Below, in pieces: positions 1-10,154 of a stretch of 64,000 bases of DNA. The stretch is from WHSW01 sp033856255. Its GTDB lineage: Bacteria; Actinomycetota; Thermoleophilia; Solirubrobacterales; 70-9. Position 1 is the stretch's first letter; each line of letters begins with the position of its first letter. The translations under genes were made by a program, and so were the position numbers. The notes beneath the pieces were generated by a model. It ran no database searches and was not told the origin of the DNA. It saw only the letters and a program-made list of their open reading frames with translations. Where the stretch lies: contig JAWVFH010000042.1 in the NCBI GenBank assembly GCA_033856255.1, forward strand, positions 1 through 64,000, written 5' to 3'.

Positions 1-746
1 CGGCGATCGCCGCGGCGGCCGGCGACCGCTACCGGACGACGGCCGCTGCGGCGACCGCCGCCTTCTCCCTCGACCTCGACCAAGCGCCGTTCGACGACCC
101 GCTGGTCCGCGAGGCGGTCAACCGCGGCCTCGACCGAGCGGCGCTGACCGGCGCCTACGAGGGGCGGATGCAGCCCGGCTGCGCGCTGCTCGCGCCCGGC
201 GTCCCCGGCTACGACCGCGACCTCGACACGACCGACTGCCCCTACGGCGATCCGGCCAAGCCGCCGGACCTGACCGCTGCCCGCGTCCTGGTCGAGCAGG
301 CCGGGGCCCGCGGGGCGCGGGTGATCGTCAGCGCCGGCGCCGATCCGGAGGCGCGCGCCGTGACGGCGGCCTACGCGGCCGGCCTGTCCGCGATCGGCCT
401 GCGGCCCCGAATCGAGCGCTGCGCCTCCTGCGCGCAGACCGCGTTCGGCGTCCGGAGCCCCGACTTCCCGCGCCCGGCCGCCTTCTTCGGCTTCGGCTTC
501 GTCGACGACCCGTTCCTGAGCGGCGAGCTCGACCGGCTGGGTTCCTCCACGGACCCCAACCCTTCGGCCGACGACTGGGGAAAGCTCGACAGCTACGTCG
601 TCTCGCCCCCGCAGAGCTACGTGGCGCCGCTCGGCCATCCGACCGTCGCCACCTTCCTCTCCGAGCGCATGGACCCGGACAGCGCCGTCGTCCAGCCGGT
701 CTACGGCAACGACTACTCGAGCTGGCAGCTGAAGGAGGGCGAGTAG
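1..746 (+). CDS. ABC transporter substrate-binding protein, family 5 (3' part)
   Basis: The reading frame is open from base 3 and ends at 744-746, so only the C-terminal part (about 247 residues) is inside the window. The first 55 residues contain the family-5 pattern FDDPLVREAVNRGLDRAAL, the helix after the PPFDD-type strand in oligopeptide and dipeptide binding proteins. The rest matches the C-terminal lobe in length and style. The family captures peptides, nickel or sugars outside the membrane for an ABC importer. The gene sits 93 bp upstream of a permease on the same strand and may belong to that transporter or to one further left. The N-terminus and signal peptide are not visible. Confidence 0.85.
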   Translation, partial: AIAAAAGDRYRTTAAAATAAFSLDLDQAPFDDPLVREAVNRGLDRAALTGAYEGRMQPGCALLAPGVPGYDRDLDTTDCPYGDPAKPPDLTAARVLVEQAGARGARVIVSAGADPEARAVTAAYAAGLSAIGLRPRIERCASCAQTAFGVRSPDFPRPAAFFGFGFVDDPFLSGELDRLGSSTDPNPSADDWGKLDSYVVSPPQSYVAPLGHPTVATFLSERMDPDSAVVQPVYGNDYSSWQLKEGE

Positions 747-787
747 GCGGCTTACCGCTCTCTCGCCAAACCCTTACCTACCTGAGC

Positions 788-793
788 TAGTGT
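788..793 (+). promoter_or_regulatory. candidate -10 element TAGTGT upstream of the first permease
   Basis: TAGTGT fits the actinobacterial TANNNT -10 pattern in the 93-bp gap after the first SBP gene. A 6-codon open frame (ATG 804 to TAG 824) begins 10 nt downstream, and the permease TTG start follows at 840 behind a G-rich stretch. No convincing -35 element is visible. Confidence 0.3.
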
Positions 794-839
794 TTTTCGA
801 CGCATGAGAGAGATGCTGGAGTAGGGCGGGGGGCAACGC

Positions 840-1853
840 TTGGAGGCCGGCGAGTTTCGCGAGGACCACCCCACCCCCGTCGGGGCTGGGGCCGAGCTGA
901 CCGGGATCGATCCGATCGCGGTCCTGCCGCGCACCCCGTGGCAGCTGTTCTGGAAGCGCTTCCTCGAGGACCGGTTCGCGCTCGGCTCGCTGATCTTCAT
1001 CGTCCTGCTGATCCTGGCCGCGATCTTCGCCCCGGTCGTCTGCGACCTGGCCGGCGCCCCCGGTCCCGACGCTCGCGACACGGCGGCGCTGGACCCGGTG
1101 TTCGCAACGCCGACCGGGCCCAGCTCGGAGCACCTCTTCGGCATCGACCAGCTCGGTCGCGACGTCTTCTCCCGCACCGTCTACGGCGCCCGGGTCTCGC
1201 TCACGGTCGCCTTCCTCGCCACCTTCTTCGCCACCCTGCTGGGGATGATCGCCGGGCTGCTCGCCGGCTACTTCCGCGGCTGGACCGACACGATCGTCTC
1301 GCGCACGGTCGACGTGCTGCTGGCGATCCCATACCTGCTGCTGGCGACCGGGATCGCAGCCGCCTGCACCCTGAGCCAGACGAAGGGCGGCGGTGGCGCC
1401 GGCTGCCTCGGGGGCCTGCTGAAACCGGGGCTCGGCGTGGTGATCTTCGTGATCACGATCACCAGCTGGACCTACATGGCGCGGATCATCCGCGGCCAGG
1501 TGCTGTCGCTGCGCGAGAAGGAGTTCATCGAGGCCTCGCGCTCGATGGGCGCCACCAACGCGCGGATCATCTTCCGCGAGCTGCTGCCCAACCTGACGGC
1601 GCCGATCATCGTCTACGCCTCGATCCTGATCCCGCAGGTGATCCTCTACGAGGCGGCGCTCTCCTTCCTCGGGGTCGGGGTCACCGACCAGCCGAGCTGG
1701 GGGCAGATGATCTCCGACGCGACCCCGGTGTTCTCGGACGCCTGGTGGTACATGCTCTTCCCCGGCCTGGCGCTGCTGTTCACCGTGCTCGCCTTCAACT
1801 TCATCGGCGACGCGATGCAGGACGCGCTCAACCCGCGGACGAAGAGAACCTGA
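840..1853 (+). CDS. ABC transporter permease, OppC/DppC type
   Basis: This 337-aa integral membrane permease belongs to the BPD_transp_1 family of peptide-type ABC importers. A soluble N-terminal stretch precedes the first membrane helix (about residues 45-65), as usual for the C-type subunit. The cytoplasmic EAA loop that docks to the ATPase is clear (EASRSMGATNARIIFREL). The N-terminal region reads SSEHLFGIDQLGRDVFSR, the typical OppC/DppC motif before the second helix. The start is TTG at 840 behind GGGCGGGGGG. It is followed within 40 bp by an SBP gene and later by a B-type permease and two ATPases, so it most likely pairs with the permease at 3798. Confidence 0.9.
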   Translation: MEAGEFREDHPTPVGAGAELTGIDPIAVLPRTPWQLFWKRFLEDRFALGSLIFIVLLILAAIFAPVVCDLAGAPGPDARDTAALDPVFATPTGPSSEHLFGIDQLGRDVFSRTVYGARVSLTVAFLATFFATLLGMIAGLLAGYFRGWTDTIVSRTVDVLLAIPYLLLATGIAAACTLSQTKGGGGAGCLGGLLKPGLGVVIFVITITSWTYMARIIRGQVLSLREKEFIEASRSMGATNARIIFRELLPNLTAPIIVYASILIPQVILYEAALSFLGVGVTDQPSWGQMISDATPVFSDAWWYMLFPGLALLFTVLAFNFIGDAMQDALNPRTKRT

Positions 1854-1893
1854 CTTGACGACTTACGAAATCCACAAACAGAAAGGACAGACG

Positions 1894-3714
1894 ATGCCAA
1901 CCAAGCTGCGATGGCTGCTTGCGCTGGGTGCTTTCGTCGCCCTTGCGCTGGCGGTCTCAGCGTGCGGTAGCGACAACAGCTCCAGCTCGAGCTCCGGCGG
2001 CACGAGCTCGGCGGGAGAGCAGTTCGCTCCCTCCACCGAGGCTCCGGCCGACGCCAAACAGGGGGGCGATCTGACCGTGATCGCGGCCTCCGACGTCGAT
2101 TACATCGACCCGGGCGCCCAGTACTACCAGTTCTCGTACATGGTCAGTTCGGCTACGCAGTCGACCCTGGTCGGCTACGCGCCTGGTGACATCGACGCTC
2201 AGCCGCTGCTGGCGGCCGAGTTGCCGACCGTGTCCAGTGACGGCAAGACGATCACCTACACGCTGCGCGACGACGTCATGTACTCGCCCGCGCCGCCCGA
2301 CGGCGATCAGAGCTGGAAGCCGCGCGCGGCGACGGCTGCCGACGTCAAGTACGCGATCGAGCGCTCGTTGCTGCCCGGCGTGCCGAACGGCTACGTCCAG
2401 ACGTACCTGTCCGGCGTCGACGGGATCGATGCGGCGGTCAAGGCGGCTCAGGCCGACCCGACCGGCGGCGCTCCCGACATCAGCGGGATCACCGCTCCGA
2501 ACGACACCACCCTCGTGATCAAGCTCACCAACACGAGTGCGCTCGGCGTCGAGGGCGCCCTGTCATTGCCGGTCTCCGCCCCGGTTCCGGCGGACTACGC
2601 GGAGCAGTACGACGCGGAGAACCCGTCGACGTACGGCGAAAACCAGGTCTCCACCGGTCCGTACATGGTCAACAGCTACACGCCCAACAAGGAGATCGCC
2701 CTGGTTCGCAACCCGAACTGGAAGGCCTCCGACGCGGACTACCGGCCCGCCTACCTGGACAACATCACGTTCCAGGAGGGCTTTGCCGACACCGTCTCGG
2801 CCGGCAAGAAGGTCCTTGCCGGGAACGCCGAGGTCAACGGTGACTTCTCGGCTCCGCCGGGCGTGATCAAGCAGGCGGCGACGTCAGGGGAGCCGGGTCA
2901 GTTGACCGTCACCCCGAGCGGCGGTAACCGCTACATCGCACTGAACACCCAGGAGCCTCCGTTCGACGACATCAACATCCGCAAGGCGGTGATCGCCGGC
3001 TCCAACCGCACGGACCTGCGAAACACGCGCGGCGGCGAGCTCGTCGGCCCGGTGGCAACGCACTTCCTGCCCCCCGACTTCCCCGGATTCGAGGAAGCTG
3101 GCGGGCTTGAGGGGGCCGGCCAGGATTTCGTGGCCAACCCCGATGGAGACCCCGCGGTCTCGGCCAAGTACTTCAAGGCGGCCGGGATGTCGAGCGGCAA
3201 GTGCGAGGGCTCGGATTGCACGATCACCATGGTCGGTGACGACTCACCCCCGGGCTCCGACACCGCGGAGGTGTTCAAGAGCCAGCTCGAGGAAATGGGC
3301 TTTGACGTCAATTTCCAGAAGGTGACTCACGACATCATGTACACAAAGTTCTGCAGCGTTCCGGATAACGCGCCGGATGTCTGCCCGAACGTGGGCTGGC
3401 TGAAGGACTTCAACGACGGGCAGTCGATGCTCGACCCGACGTTCAACGGTGAGAACGTGGTCCCGGAGAACAACTCCAACTGGCCACAGCTCAACGTGCC
3501 GGAGATCAACAAGGCGATCGACGCCGCGACGTTGGTCGACAACCAGGATGAGCGCAATCAGGCCTGGGGCGACGTCGACAAGATGATCACCGACCAGGCC
3601 CCGGCGGTCCCGTGGGTCTGGGACAACCAGGCGAACATCGCCTCGGCGGATGTGGCGGGAGTGATCAACAAGTTCAACGCGAACTGGGATCTCTCGTTCA
3701 CGTCCCTGAAGTAA
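1894..3714 (+). CDS. ABC transporter substrate-binding lipoprotein, family 5
   Basis: This 606-aa extracellular solute-binding protein captures substrate for the adjacent importer and is anchored outside the membrane by lipid. I chose ATG 1894, preceded by AGAAAGGACAG, over an in-frame TTG at 1855. It then starts with a positively charged stretch, a hydrophobic core and a lipobox ending in VSAC, giving lipidated Cys24, followed by a Ser/Gly linker. The body has family-5 landmarks: an N-lobe with VDYIDPGAQYYQF, a hinge with NTQEPPFDDINIRKAV and a C-lobe rich in Asp/Asn. It is longer than the usual 500-550 residues. The substrate cannot be told from sequence; peptides are the family default. 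Confidence 0.92.
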   Translation: MPTKLRWLLALGAFVALALAVSACGSDNSSSSSSGGTSSAGEQFAPSTEAPADAKQGGDLTVIAASDVDYIDPGAQYYQFSYMVSSATQSTLVGYAPGDIDAQPLLAAELPTVSSDGKTITYTLRDDVMYSPAPPDGDQSWKPRAATAADVKYAIERSLLPGVPNGYVQTYLSGVDGIDAAVKAAQADPTGGAPDISGITAPNDTTLVIKLTNTSALGVEGALSLPVSAPVPADYAEQYDAENPSTYGENQVSTGPYMVNSYTPNKEIALVRNPNWKASDADYRPAYLDNITFQEGFADTVSAGKKVLAGNAEVNGDFSAPPGVIKQAATSGEPGQLTVTPSGGNRYIALNTQEPPFDDINIRKAVIAGSNRTDLRNTRGGELVGPVATHFLPPDFPGFEEAGGLEGAGQDFVANPDGDPAVSAKYFKAAGMSSGKCEGSDCTITMVGDDSPPGSDTAEVFKSQLEEMGFDVNFQKVTHDIMYTKFCSVPDNAPDVCPNVGWLKDFNDGQSMLDPTFNGENVVPENNSNWPQLNVPEINKAIDAATLVDNQDERNQAWGDVDKMITDQAPAVPWVWDNQANIASADVAGVINKFNANWDLSFTSLK

Positions 3715-3747
3715 GGATCGGCGCACGCTGATCAACTGACACGCGAA

Positions 3748-3776
3748 CCGGGACCCGCCCTCGAGGCGGGTCCCGG
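3748..3776 (+). terminator. strong intergenic hairpin after the SBP gene
   Basis: A perfect 12-bp inverted repeat (arms 3748-3759 and 3765-3776, 5-nt loop CTCGA) lies between the SBP stop and the next permease. There is no long T-tract, and the downstream genes of the same transporter have no other clear promoter. It more likely acts as a partial terminator or as an mRNA stabiliser that leaves excess SBP message. Confidence 0.6.
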
Positions 3777-3797
3777 ACGCGTTTCCCAACCCAACCA

Positions 3798-4793
3798 ATG
3801 GCCCGCTACATCATCCGCAGACTGCTCTGGTCAGTGCTCCTGCTGGTCCTGGTCAGCGCCGTCGTCTTCATCCTCTTCTACGTCTTCCCCTCCGCCGACC
3901 CGGCAGCGCTGCGCGCCGGCCGGCAGGCGAACCAGGACCAGATCGCCGCGATTCGCGAGTCGCTGGGACTCAACCACTCGGTCCTGACCCAGTTCTGGAT
4001 CTACATCAAGGGCGTCTTCACGCCGCTCGACCTCCCGGGCACCGACTCACACGGGCCCTTCTACTTCGGCCACAGCTACCAGTCGAACGCCGACGTCAAG
4101 GACGTGATCCTCTCCGACCTGCCGGCGACGGTGCTGCTGGTGGTCGGCGCGGTGGTCATCTGGCTCGCGGTCGCGATCCCGGTCGGGATCATCTCCGCCG
4201 TCAAGAGCCGCTCGCTGCTCGACCGGACCACGATGGTGACGACGCTCGCGTTCATCTCGGCGCCTGTCTTCTGGCTCGGCCTCGTCTCCCTCTACCTGTT
4301 CGCCCAGGACGTGGGGGTGATCCCGATATTTCCCGGGATCGGGAGCTACGCGGAGCAGGACAGCTTCCTCGGCAGGGCCAGCACGATGATCCTGCCCTGG
4401 TGCGTCCTCGCCGCCGCGACCGCGGCTATCTACGCCCGCTACCTGCGCGCGCAGATGATCGACGTGATGGGCGAGGACTACATCCGCACGGCGCGGGCCA
4501 AGGGCCTGCCCGAAAGCCGGGTGATCATGAAGCACGCTCTCCGCTCGGCGGTGACCCCGATCATCACCCTGCTCGGGCTCGACGTCGCCGTGCTCCTGGC
4601 CGGCAACGCGATCCTCACCGAGACCGTCTTCAACATCCCCGGCGTGGGCGCCGAGACGTACAACGCGATCAAGCGCTCGGACCTGCCGATGATCCAGGGC
4701 ATCACCCTGTTCGGAGCCTTCTTCATCGTCACCCTCAACCTCGTCGTCGACATCGCCTACGCCTACCTCGACCCGCGGGTGCGGTACGAATGA
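3798..4793 (+). CDS. ABC transporter permease, OppB/DppB type
   Basis: This 331-aa B-type permease starts with MARYIIRRLLWSVLLLVLVS, the standard N-terminal first helix of OppB/DppB proteins. A soluble extracytoplasmic insert follows, then five membrane segments. The EAA loop is present (IRTARAKGLPESRVIMKHAL), as is the conserved C-terminal end DPRVRYE. With the C-type permease at 840 it would form the membrane channel. Its stop overlaps the ATG of the next ATPase gene by 4 nt (ATGA), indicating translational coupling. No Shine-Dalgarno sequence is visible before the ATG. Confidence 0.92.
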   Translation: MARYIIRRLLWSVLLLVLVSAVVFILFYVFPSADPAALRAGRQANQDQIAAIRESLGLNHSVLTQFWIYIKGVFTPLDLPGTDSHGPFYFGHSYQSNADVKDVILSDLPATVLLVVGAVVIWLAVAIPVGIISAVKSRSLLDRTTMVTTLAFISAPVFWLGLVSLYLFAQDVGVIPIFPGIGSYAEQDSFLGRASTMILPWCVLAAATAAIYARYLRAQMIDVMGEDYIRTARAKGLPESRVIMKHALRSAVTPIITLLGLDVAVLLAGNAILTETVFNIPGVGAETYNAIKRSDLPMIQGITLFGAFFIVTLNLVVDIAYAYLDPRVRYE

Positions 4794-5823
4794 GCGACCA
4801 GCAGTTGCTCAGCGTGGAGGACCTGAAGGTCCACTACACGACAGACGACGGCGTCGTCAAGGCGGTCGACGGCGTCTCCTTCGAGGTCACCCGCGGCGAG
4901 ACGCTCGGGATCGTCGGCGAGTCGGGGTCCGGCAAGAGCGTCACCAATATGAGCATCCTCGGGCTGACCCGGACCTCCAACGCCGAGATCTCCGGGCGGA
5001 TCATGTTCGAGGGCCGCGACCTGCTCGAGCTCGACGACGAGGGCCTGCGCGAGTACCGCGGCAGCCAGATCTCGATGATCTTCCAGGACCCGCTCTCCTC
5101 GCTGCACCCCTTCTACAAGGTCGGCAAGCAGCTCGTGGAGGCGATCCAGGTCCATCAGGACCTCTCCGACGACGCGGCGATGGCGCGCGCGGTCGAGCTC
5201 CTCGGCCTGGTCGGGATCCCGGATCCCGACCGCCGCGTGGGCGAGTACCCGCACGAGTTCTCGGGCGGCATGCGCCAGCGGGCCATGATCGCGATGGCGC
5301 TCACCAACGAGCCGAAGCTGCTGATCGCCGACGAGCCGACGACGGCGCTCGACGTCACCACCCAGGCGCAGATCCTGCGCCTGCTCGAGCGCCTGCGCCA
5401 GGAGTTCGGGATGGCGATGATCATGATCACCCACGACCTCGGGGTGGTCGCCGAGGTCGCCGACCGGGTGATGGTCATGTACGGCGGGCGCGCGGTCGAG
5501 TCGGGGACGCTGGATCAGATCTTCTATGACCCCCAGCACCCCTACACCTGGGGCCTGCTCGGCTCGCTGACCCGGATCGACCGCCCGCGGACGGAGCGTC
5601 TGTCGCAGATCGCCGGGCAGCCGCCGTCGCTGATCGCGCTCCCGGAGGGGTGCGTGTTCAGGCCCCGCTGCCCGCACAGCTTCAGCCGGTGCACCGCGAT
5701 GCCGCCGCTCGAGGAGCGGATCCCCGAACGCGGCCACACCGACCGCTGCTGGTTGCCTCCCGAGCAGAAGAAGACCCTGCGGGTGGTCGGCTCGGGCGAG
5801 ATCGGGCTCGAGGAGCCGGCCGC

Positions 5824-5827
<4 letters not shown>
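4790..5827 (+). CDS. ABC transporter ATP-binding protein, OppD/DppD type
   Basis: This 345-aa ATPase powers the peptide importer. Walker A is GESGSGKS (residues 43-50), the signature is SGGMRQR, Walker B is LLIADEPTTALD and the H-loop is MITHDLG. The C-terminal oligo_HPY region carries four cysteines in the pattern CVFRPRCP...C...CW, which ligate a [4Fe-4S] cluster in characterised OppD/DppD proteins. The ATG at 4790 overlaps the upstream permease stop and the TGA overlaps the next start, so the three genes are translationally coupled. Confidence 0.93.
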
Positions 5828-6897
<1,070 letters not shown>

Positions 6898-6911
6898 CGC
6901 CGGCGGACCTC

Positions 6912-8411
6912 TTAGCGGGGTAGCAACCGCAGACGCTCTGTCGTCGCCCCGGACCGCCCGGTGTAGTCCTCGGTGACCCGCGCCGTGACCCGCGCCCAGA
7001 CCCCGGACGGCAGCGAGTCGATCAGCCGGCGGCCGCTGCGGGTCAGCCGCAGCTTCACGCTGGTCGAGCTCGCACCCTCGGCGAGTCGCCGATCGCCACG
7101 GGCGAGCGTCAGCTGACGGCCGGCACGATGGTCCCGGACGCGGATCCGGCAGCTGCGGCGCTCATAGCCTCCGGCGAGGCAGCGGATCGCCCCATGCCCA
7201 TGTTCGAACCTCAGCGTCGACGCGCGCCCGAGCCGCACCGTGAGCTTGGGCGCTCGATCGGCGAGGCGGCCGTGCACCCAGTCGAGGATCGCCGCGTCGT
7301 AGTCCGCCGGGAAGGCGGGATCGGTGTTCAAAAAGCCGGTCGGATCGGTGACCACGTGTCGACCGCACGTGCCCACAGCCTCTCCCTTGGCGCGGACGCA
7401 GACGCGCATGGTCACCGAGTGGCGGCTCGCCGGCGCCGCGGCGATCGCATCGGAGACCCGGTCCATCTTGCATTCCATCGCCCCCATCACGACGACCGTC
7501 CCGTCGGGCATCGTGCAACCGATCTGATCCGATCCGCAGCTGAGCTGATCGTCGCGGTTCCAGATGTTGAACACGGGCGCCAGCAGCTCACCGCCGGCGA
7601 CCAGGAGGTCGGCCTGGTTGGCGGGATCGGCGATCCGCGGATGGATCCGGGCCGCGACCCCGGCGAGCTCCTCGGCGCCGCGGGCGCAGGCCCCGTTCTG
7701 CGCGTTGACGTCGAGCTCGTATTGCGCGTTGGTGACCCCCGAGTCGGCGACGAAGCCGGCGATTGGCCGGTCCTGGAGCTGCAGGCTCCAGGCGACGCCG
7801 TAGCCGCCGAACGAGCCCGCGCTCGTCCCGTGCAGGAAGGTCCTCGTGGTCGGGTATCGGTCCTCGACGAACTGGATCGCCGCCTTGGTCGCGAACAGCC
7901 CGTTCGCCGTCCGCGGCCGGCCATCCGGGGTCAGGTTCGGGTTATTGGGATCCGCCTGATCGCCACCGTTGAAGATGTCGTGGTCGCACATCGAGACGGC
8001 GAGGTCGCGAAAGCCGGCCGGATCGGCGTTGACGCGTTGGTTGAGCCCGTTGTTCTCGACCACCGCCGTGAGCGCGCCGAGGTCCTCCTCGGTCTTGTTG
8101 TTGGCGTTCGGGCGCGGCTGCCCGGAGGCGTCGAACCAGCCGACGCCGCCGCCGCGCATCCGCACCCAGAGCGGTCGCGGGTCGCTCGGCGCGGAGCCCG
8201 CCGGCGTACCGACGGCGAACGTCTGGAAGCCGGAGATGCTGCACGGGTACGCGGGGTTTCGGTAGAGGTCCCAGCGGTAGCCGTCGGCGGTGGTGGTGGC
8301 GCCAATGTGCTCGATGGCGGCGGTGCGCCCGGGCGAGGCGAGCGGCGCCTGTGCCGCGGCGGGAGCGGGCACGAGGAGCACGACGAGGAAGGCGAAGGCG
8401 CGGAAGCCCAC
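6912..8411 (-). CDS. secreted Notum/pectin-acetylesterase-like hydrolase
   Basis: This 499-aa protein begins with a Sec signal peptide (cleavage near AAAQA, about residue 21). It contains MRGGGVGWF (compare the LxGGGW oxyanion motif of the PAE/Notum family) and the nucleophile elbow HGTSAGSFGG with its Ser. Candidate acid and His residues occur later (DPAFPADYDAAILDWVHG). Several Cys pairs suit an extracellular enzyme. PAE-family members remove ester groups from polysaccharides or lipid-modified proteins; the substrate here is unknown. The C-terminal 100 residues form a basic, strand-rich extension. The start is GTG 8411. It lies on the opposite strand between the two ABC systems, so it is not part of either operon. 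Confidence 0.7.
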   Translation of the reverse strand: MGFRAFAFLVVLLVPAPAAAQAPLASPGRTAAIEHIGATTTADGYRWDLYRNPAYPCSISGFQTFAVGTPAGSAPSDPRPLWVRMRGGGVGWFDASGQPRPNANNKTEEDLGALTAVVENNGLNQRVNADPAGFRDLAVSMCDHDIFNGGDQADPNNPNLTPDGRPRTANGLFATKAAIQFVEDRYPTTRTFLHGTSAGSFGGYGVAWSLQLQDRPIAGFVADSGVTNAQYELDVNAQNGACARGAEELAGVAARIHPRIADPANQADLLVAGGELLAPVFNIWNRDDQLSCGSDQIGCTMPDGTVVVMGAMECKMDRVSDAIAAAPASRHSVTMRVCVRAKGEAVGTCGRHVVTDPTGFLNTDPAFPADYDAAILDWVHGRLADRAPKLTVRLGRASTLRFEHGHGAIRCLAGGYERRSCRIRVRDHRAGRQLTLARGDRRLAEGASSTSVKLRLTRSGRRLIDSLPSGVWARVTARVTEDYTGRSGATTERLRLLPR

Positions 8412-8557
8412 GGCGGTCGAAACACCGCGAGGCGGCGAAAGTACCCATCGCGGGCGGCGCCTCGCCCGGGCGAACAGGCGAAAAGGCGACCCATTGAGCT
8501 AGGCTGGCCGCGAGAGAGGCACCGCCGCGGGACGCGGCACGAACACTGGGAGTGGAT

Positions 8558-10129
8558 ATGCGTTTCAGCCGTCTGTCGGCAGTCGTACTTGCAATCGGCG
8601 CGCTCGGGATCGGGCTCACCGCCTGCGGTAGCGACTCGGGCTCCAGCGGCGGCAGTAGCGACACGATCATCCGCGGCACCACCGACCAGCCGATCTCGCT
8701 GGATCCGGCGGGCGCCTACGACCTCCCGTCCTACGACATCATCTACAACGTCTACCAGAACCTCGTGCAGTTCCCGCCCGGCGAGACGAAGCCGCAGCCG
8801 GAGGCCGCCGAGTCGTGTGACTTCACCGACGACGTCACCTACGAGTGCACCATGCGCAAGGGCAATGTCTTCTCCGACGGCTCGACGCTGGACGCTGACG
8901 ACGTCGTCTTCTCGTTCGAGCGCAACGTCAAGATCGCCGATCCGAACGGCGCCTCGTCGCTGCTCGCGAACATGAAGAGCATCGAGGCCCCGGACAAGGA
9001 CACGGTCGTCTTCCACCTCTCCGAGCCCGACGCCACCTGGCCCTCGGTGCTGGCGACCGCCTCGTTCGCGATCGTCCCCTCCGACAGCTTCCCGGCCGAC
9101 AAGCTTCAGGACGACAACAGCGTGATCGGCTCCGGCCGCTACACCGTGCAGCAGTACGAGCCCGGCCAGCAGACCGTGCTGCAGGGCAACGACAACTACA
9201 AGGGCGAGGACCCGGCCCAGACGAACACGGCGATCATCCAGTACTTCGACAAGGCCTCGGCGCTGAAGCTGGCGGTCGAGCAGGGCGACGTCGACGTCGC
9301 CTACCGCAGCCTCTCGCCGACCGACCTCGAGGACCTGAAGAGCGCCGACGGCGTCAACGTCGTCCAGGGCGAGGGCGCGGAGATCCGCTACCTCAACTTC
9401 AACCTCGACCTGCAGCCGGGCGACAACGACGCCCAGAAGCTGGCGGTCCGCCAGGCCGTGGCGCAGACGATCGACCGCCAGTCGATCGTCGACAACGTCT
9501 ACAACGGCACCGTCAAGCCGCTGTACTCGATGATCCCGTCGAGCCTGCCGTTCCACACCGACTCGTTCAAGGAGAAGTACGGCGACGCCCCCGACGTCGA
9601 TGCGGCGACCAAGATCCTCTCCGACGCCGGCGTCAAGACGCCGGTGCCGCTCGAGGTCTGGTGGACGCCGTCGCACTACGGGCCCTCCTCGGGCGACGAG
9701 TACGCGGAGATCAAGCGCCAGCTCGATGACTCGGGGCTCTTCGACGTGACCCTGAAGTCGACCGAGTGGAACCAGTACTCGGAGGCGGCGTTCACCGACA
9801 AGTACCCGACCTACCAGCTCGGCTGGTTCCCGGACTACCCGGATCCGGACGACTACGTCGGCAACTTCCTCTCCAGCACCAGCTTCCTGAACATCCACTA
9901 CGACAACCCGGAGATTCAGAAGCTGCTCGCGCAGGAGAAGGCGTCGACCGACGACGCCGTGCGCCAGAAGGCGTTCGAGCAGATCCAGACGATCTCGGCC
10001 GAGGACGCGCCGAACATCCCGATCTGGGAGGGCGACCAGGTGGCCGCCGTCCGTGATGGCGTCAACGGTGTCGAGGACACGTTCGACCCGGCGTTCATCT
10101 TCCGCTTCTGGCTGATCACGAAGGACTAG
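8558..10129 (+). CDS. ABC transporter substrate-binding lipoprotein, family 5 (second system)
   Basis: This 523-aa binding protein heads the second importer operon. I chose ATG 8558, preceded by GGGAG, over GTG 8552. It has a short basic N-terminus, a hydrophobic core and lipobox LTAC giving Cys23. Landmarks are TTDQPISLDPAGAYDLPSYD at the N-lobe start, LRNGVFSDG-like MRKGNVFSDGS, and LGWFPDYPDPDDYV near the C-terminus, the last typical of dipeptide/oligopeptide SBPs of the DppA group. A TAGGCT hexamer at 8500-8505 could be the -10 element, giving a leader of about 45 nt. Confidence 0.93.
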   Translation: MRFSRLSAVVLAIGALGIGLTACGSDSGSSGGSSDTIIRGTTDQPISLDPAGAYDLPSYDIIYNVYQNLVQFPPGETKPQPEAAESCDFTDDVTYECTMRKGNVFSDGSTLDADDVVFSFERNVKIADPNGASSLLANMKSIEAPDKDTVVFHLSEPDATWPSVLATASFAIVPSDSFPADKLQDDNSVIGSGRYTVQQYEPGQQTVLQGNDNYKGEDPAQTNTAIIQYFDKASALKLAVEQGDVDVAYRSLSPTDLEDLKSADGVNVVQGEGAEIRYLNFNLDLQPGDNDAQKLAVRQAVAQTIDRQSIVDNVYNGTVKPLYSMIPSSLPFHTDSFKEKYGDAPDVDAATKILSDAGVKTPVPLEVWWTPSHYGPSSGDEYAEIKRQLDDSGLFDVTLKSTEWNQYSEAAFTDKYPTYQLGWFPDYPDPDDYVGNFLSSTSFLNIHYDNPEIQKLLAQEKASTDDAVRQKAFEQIQTISAEDAPNIPIWEGDQVAAVRDGVNGVEDTFDPAFIFRFWLITKD

Positions 10130-10133
10130 ACAA

Positions 10134-10147
10134 GCCTCGAAAGAGGC
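10134..10147 (+). promoter_or_regulatory. hairpin covering the Shine-Dalgarno of the next permease
   Basis: GCCTC-GAAA-GAGGC forms a 5-bp stem with a GAAA loop right after the SBP stop. The right arm (GAGG, 10143-10146) lies 8 nt before the ATG at 10155 and is its best Shine-Dalgarno. The stem could therefore lower permease translation relative to the SBP. Confidence 0.5.
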
Positions 10148-10154
10148 GCGCCTG

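Noticed and set aside
804..824. 6-codon frame (MREMLE) as a leader peptide before the first permease
   Set aside because: It is too short to judge, has no repeated regulatory codons and no attenuator hairpin.
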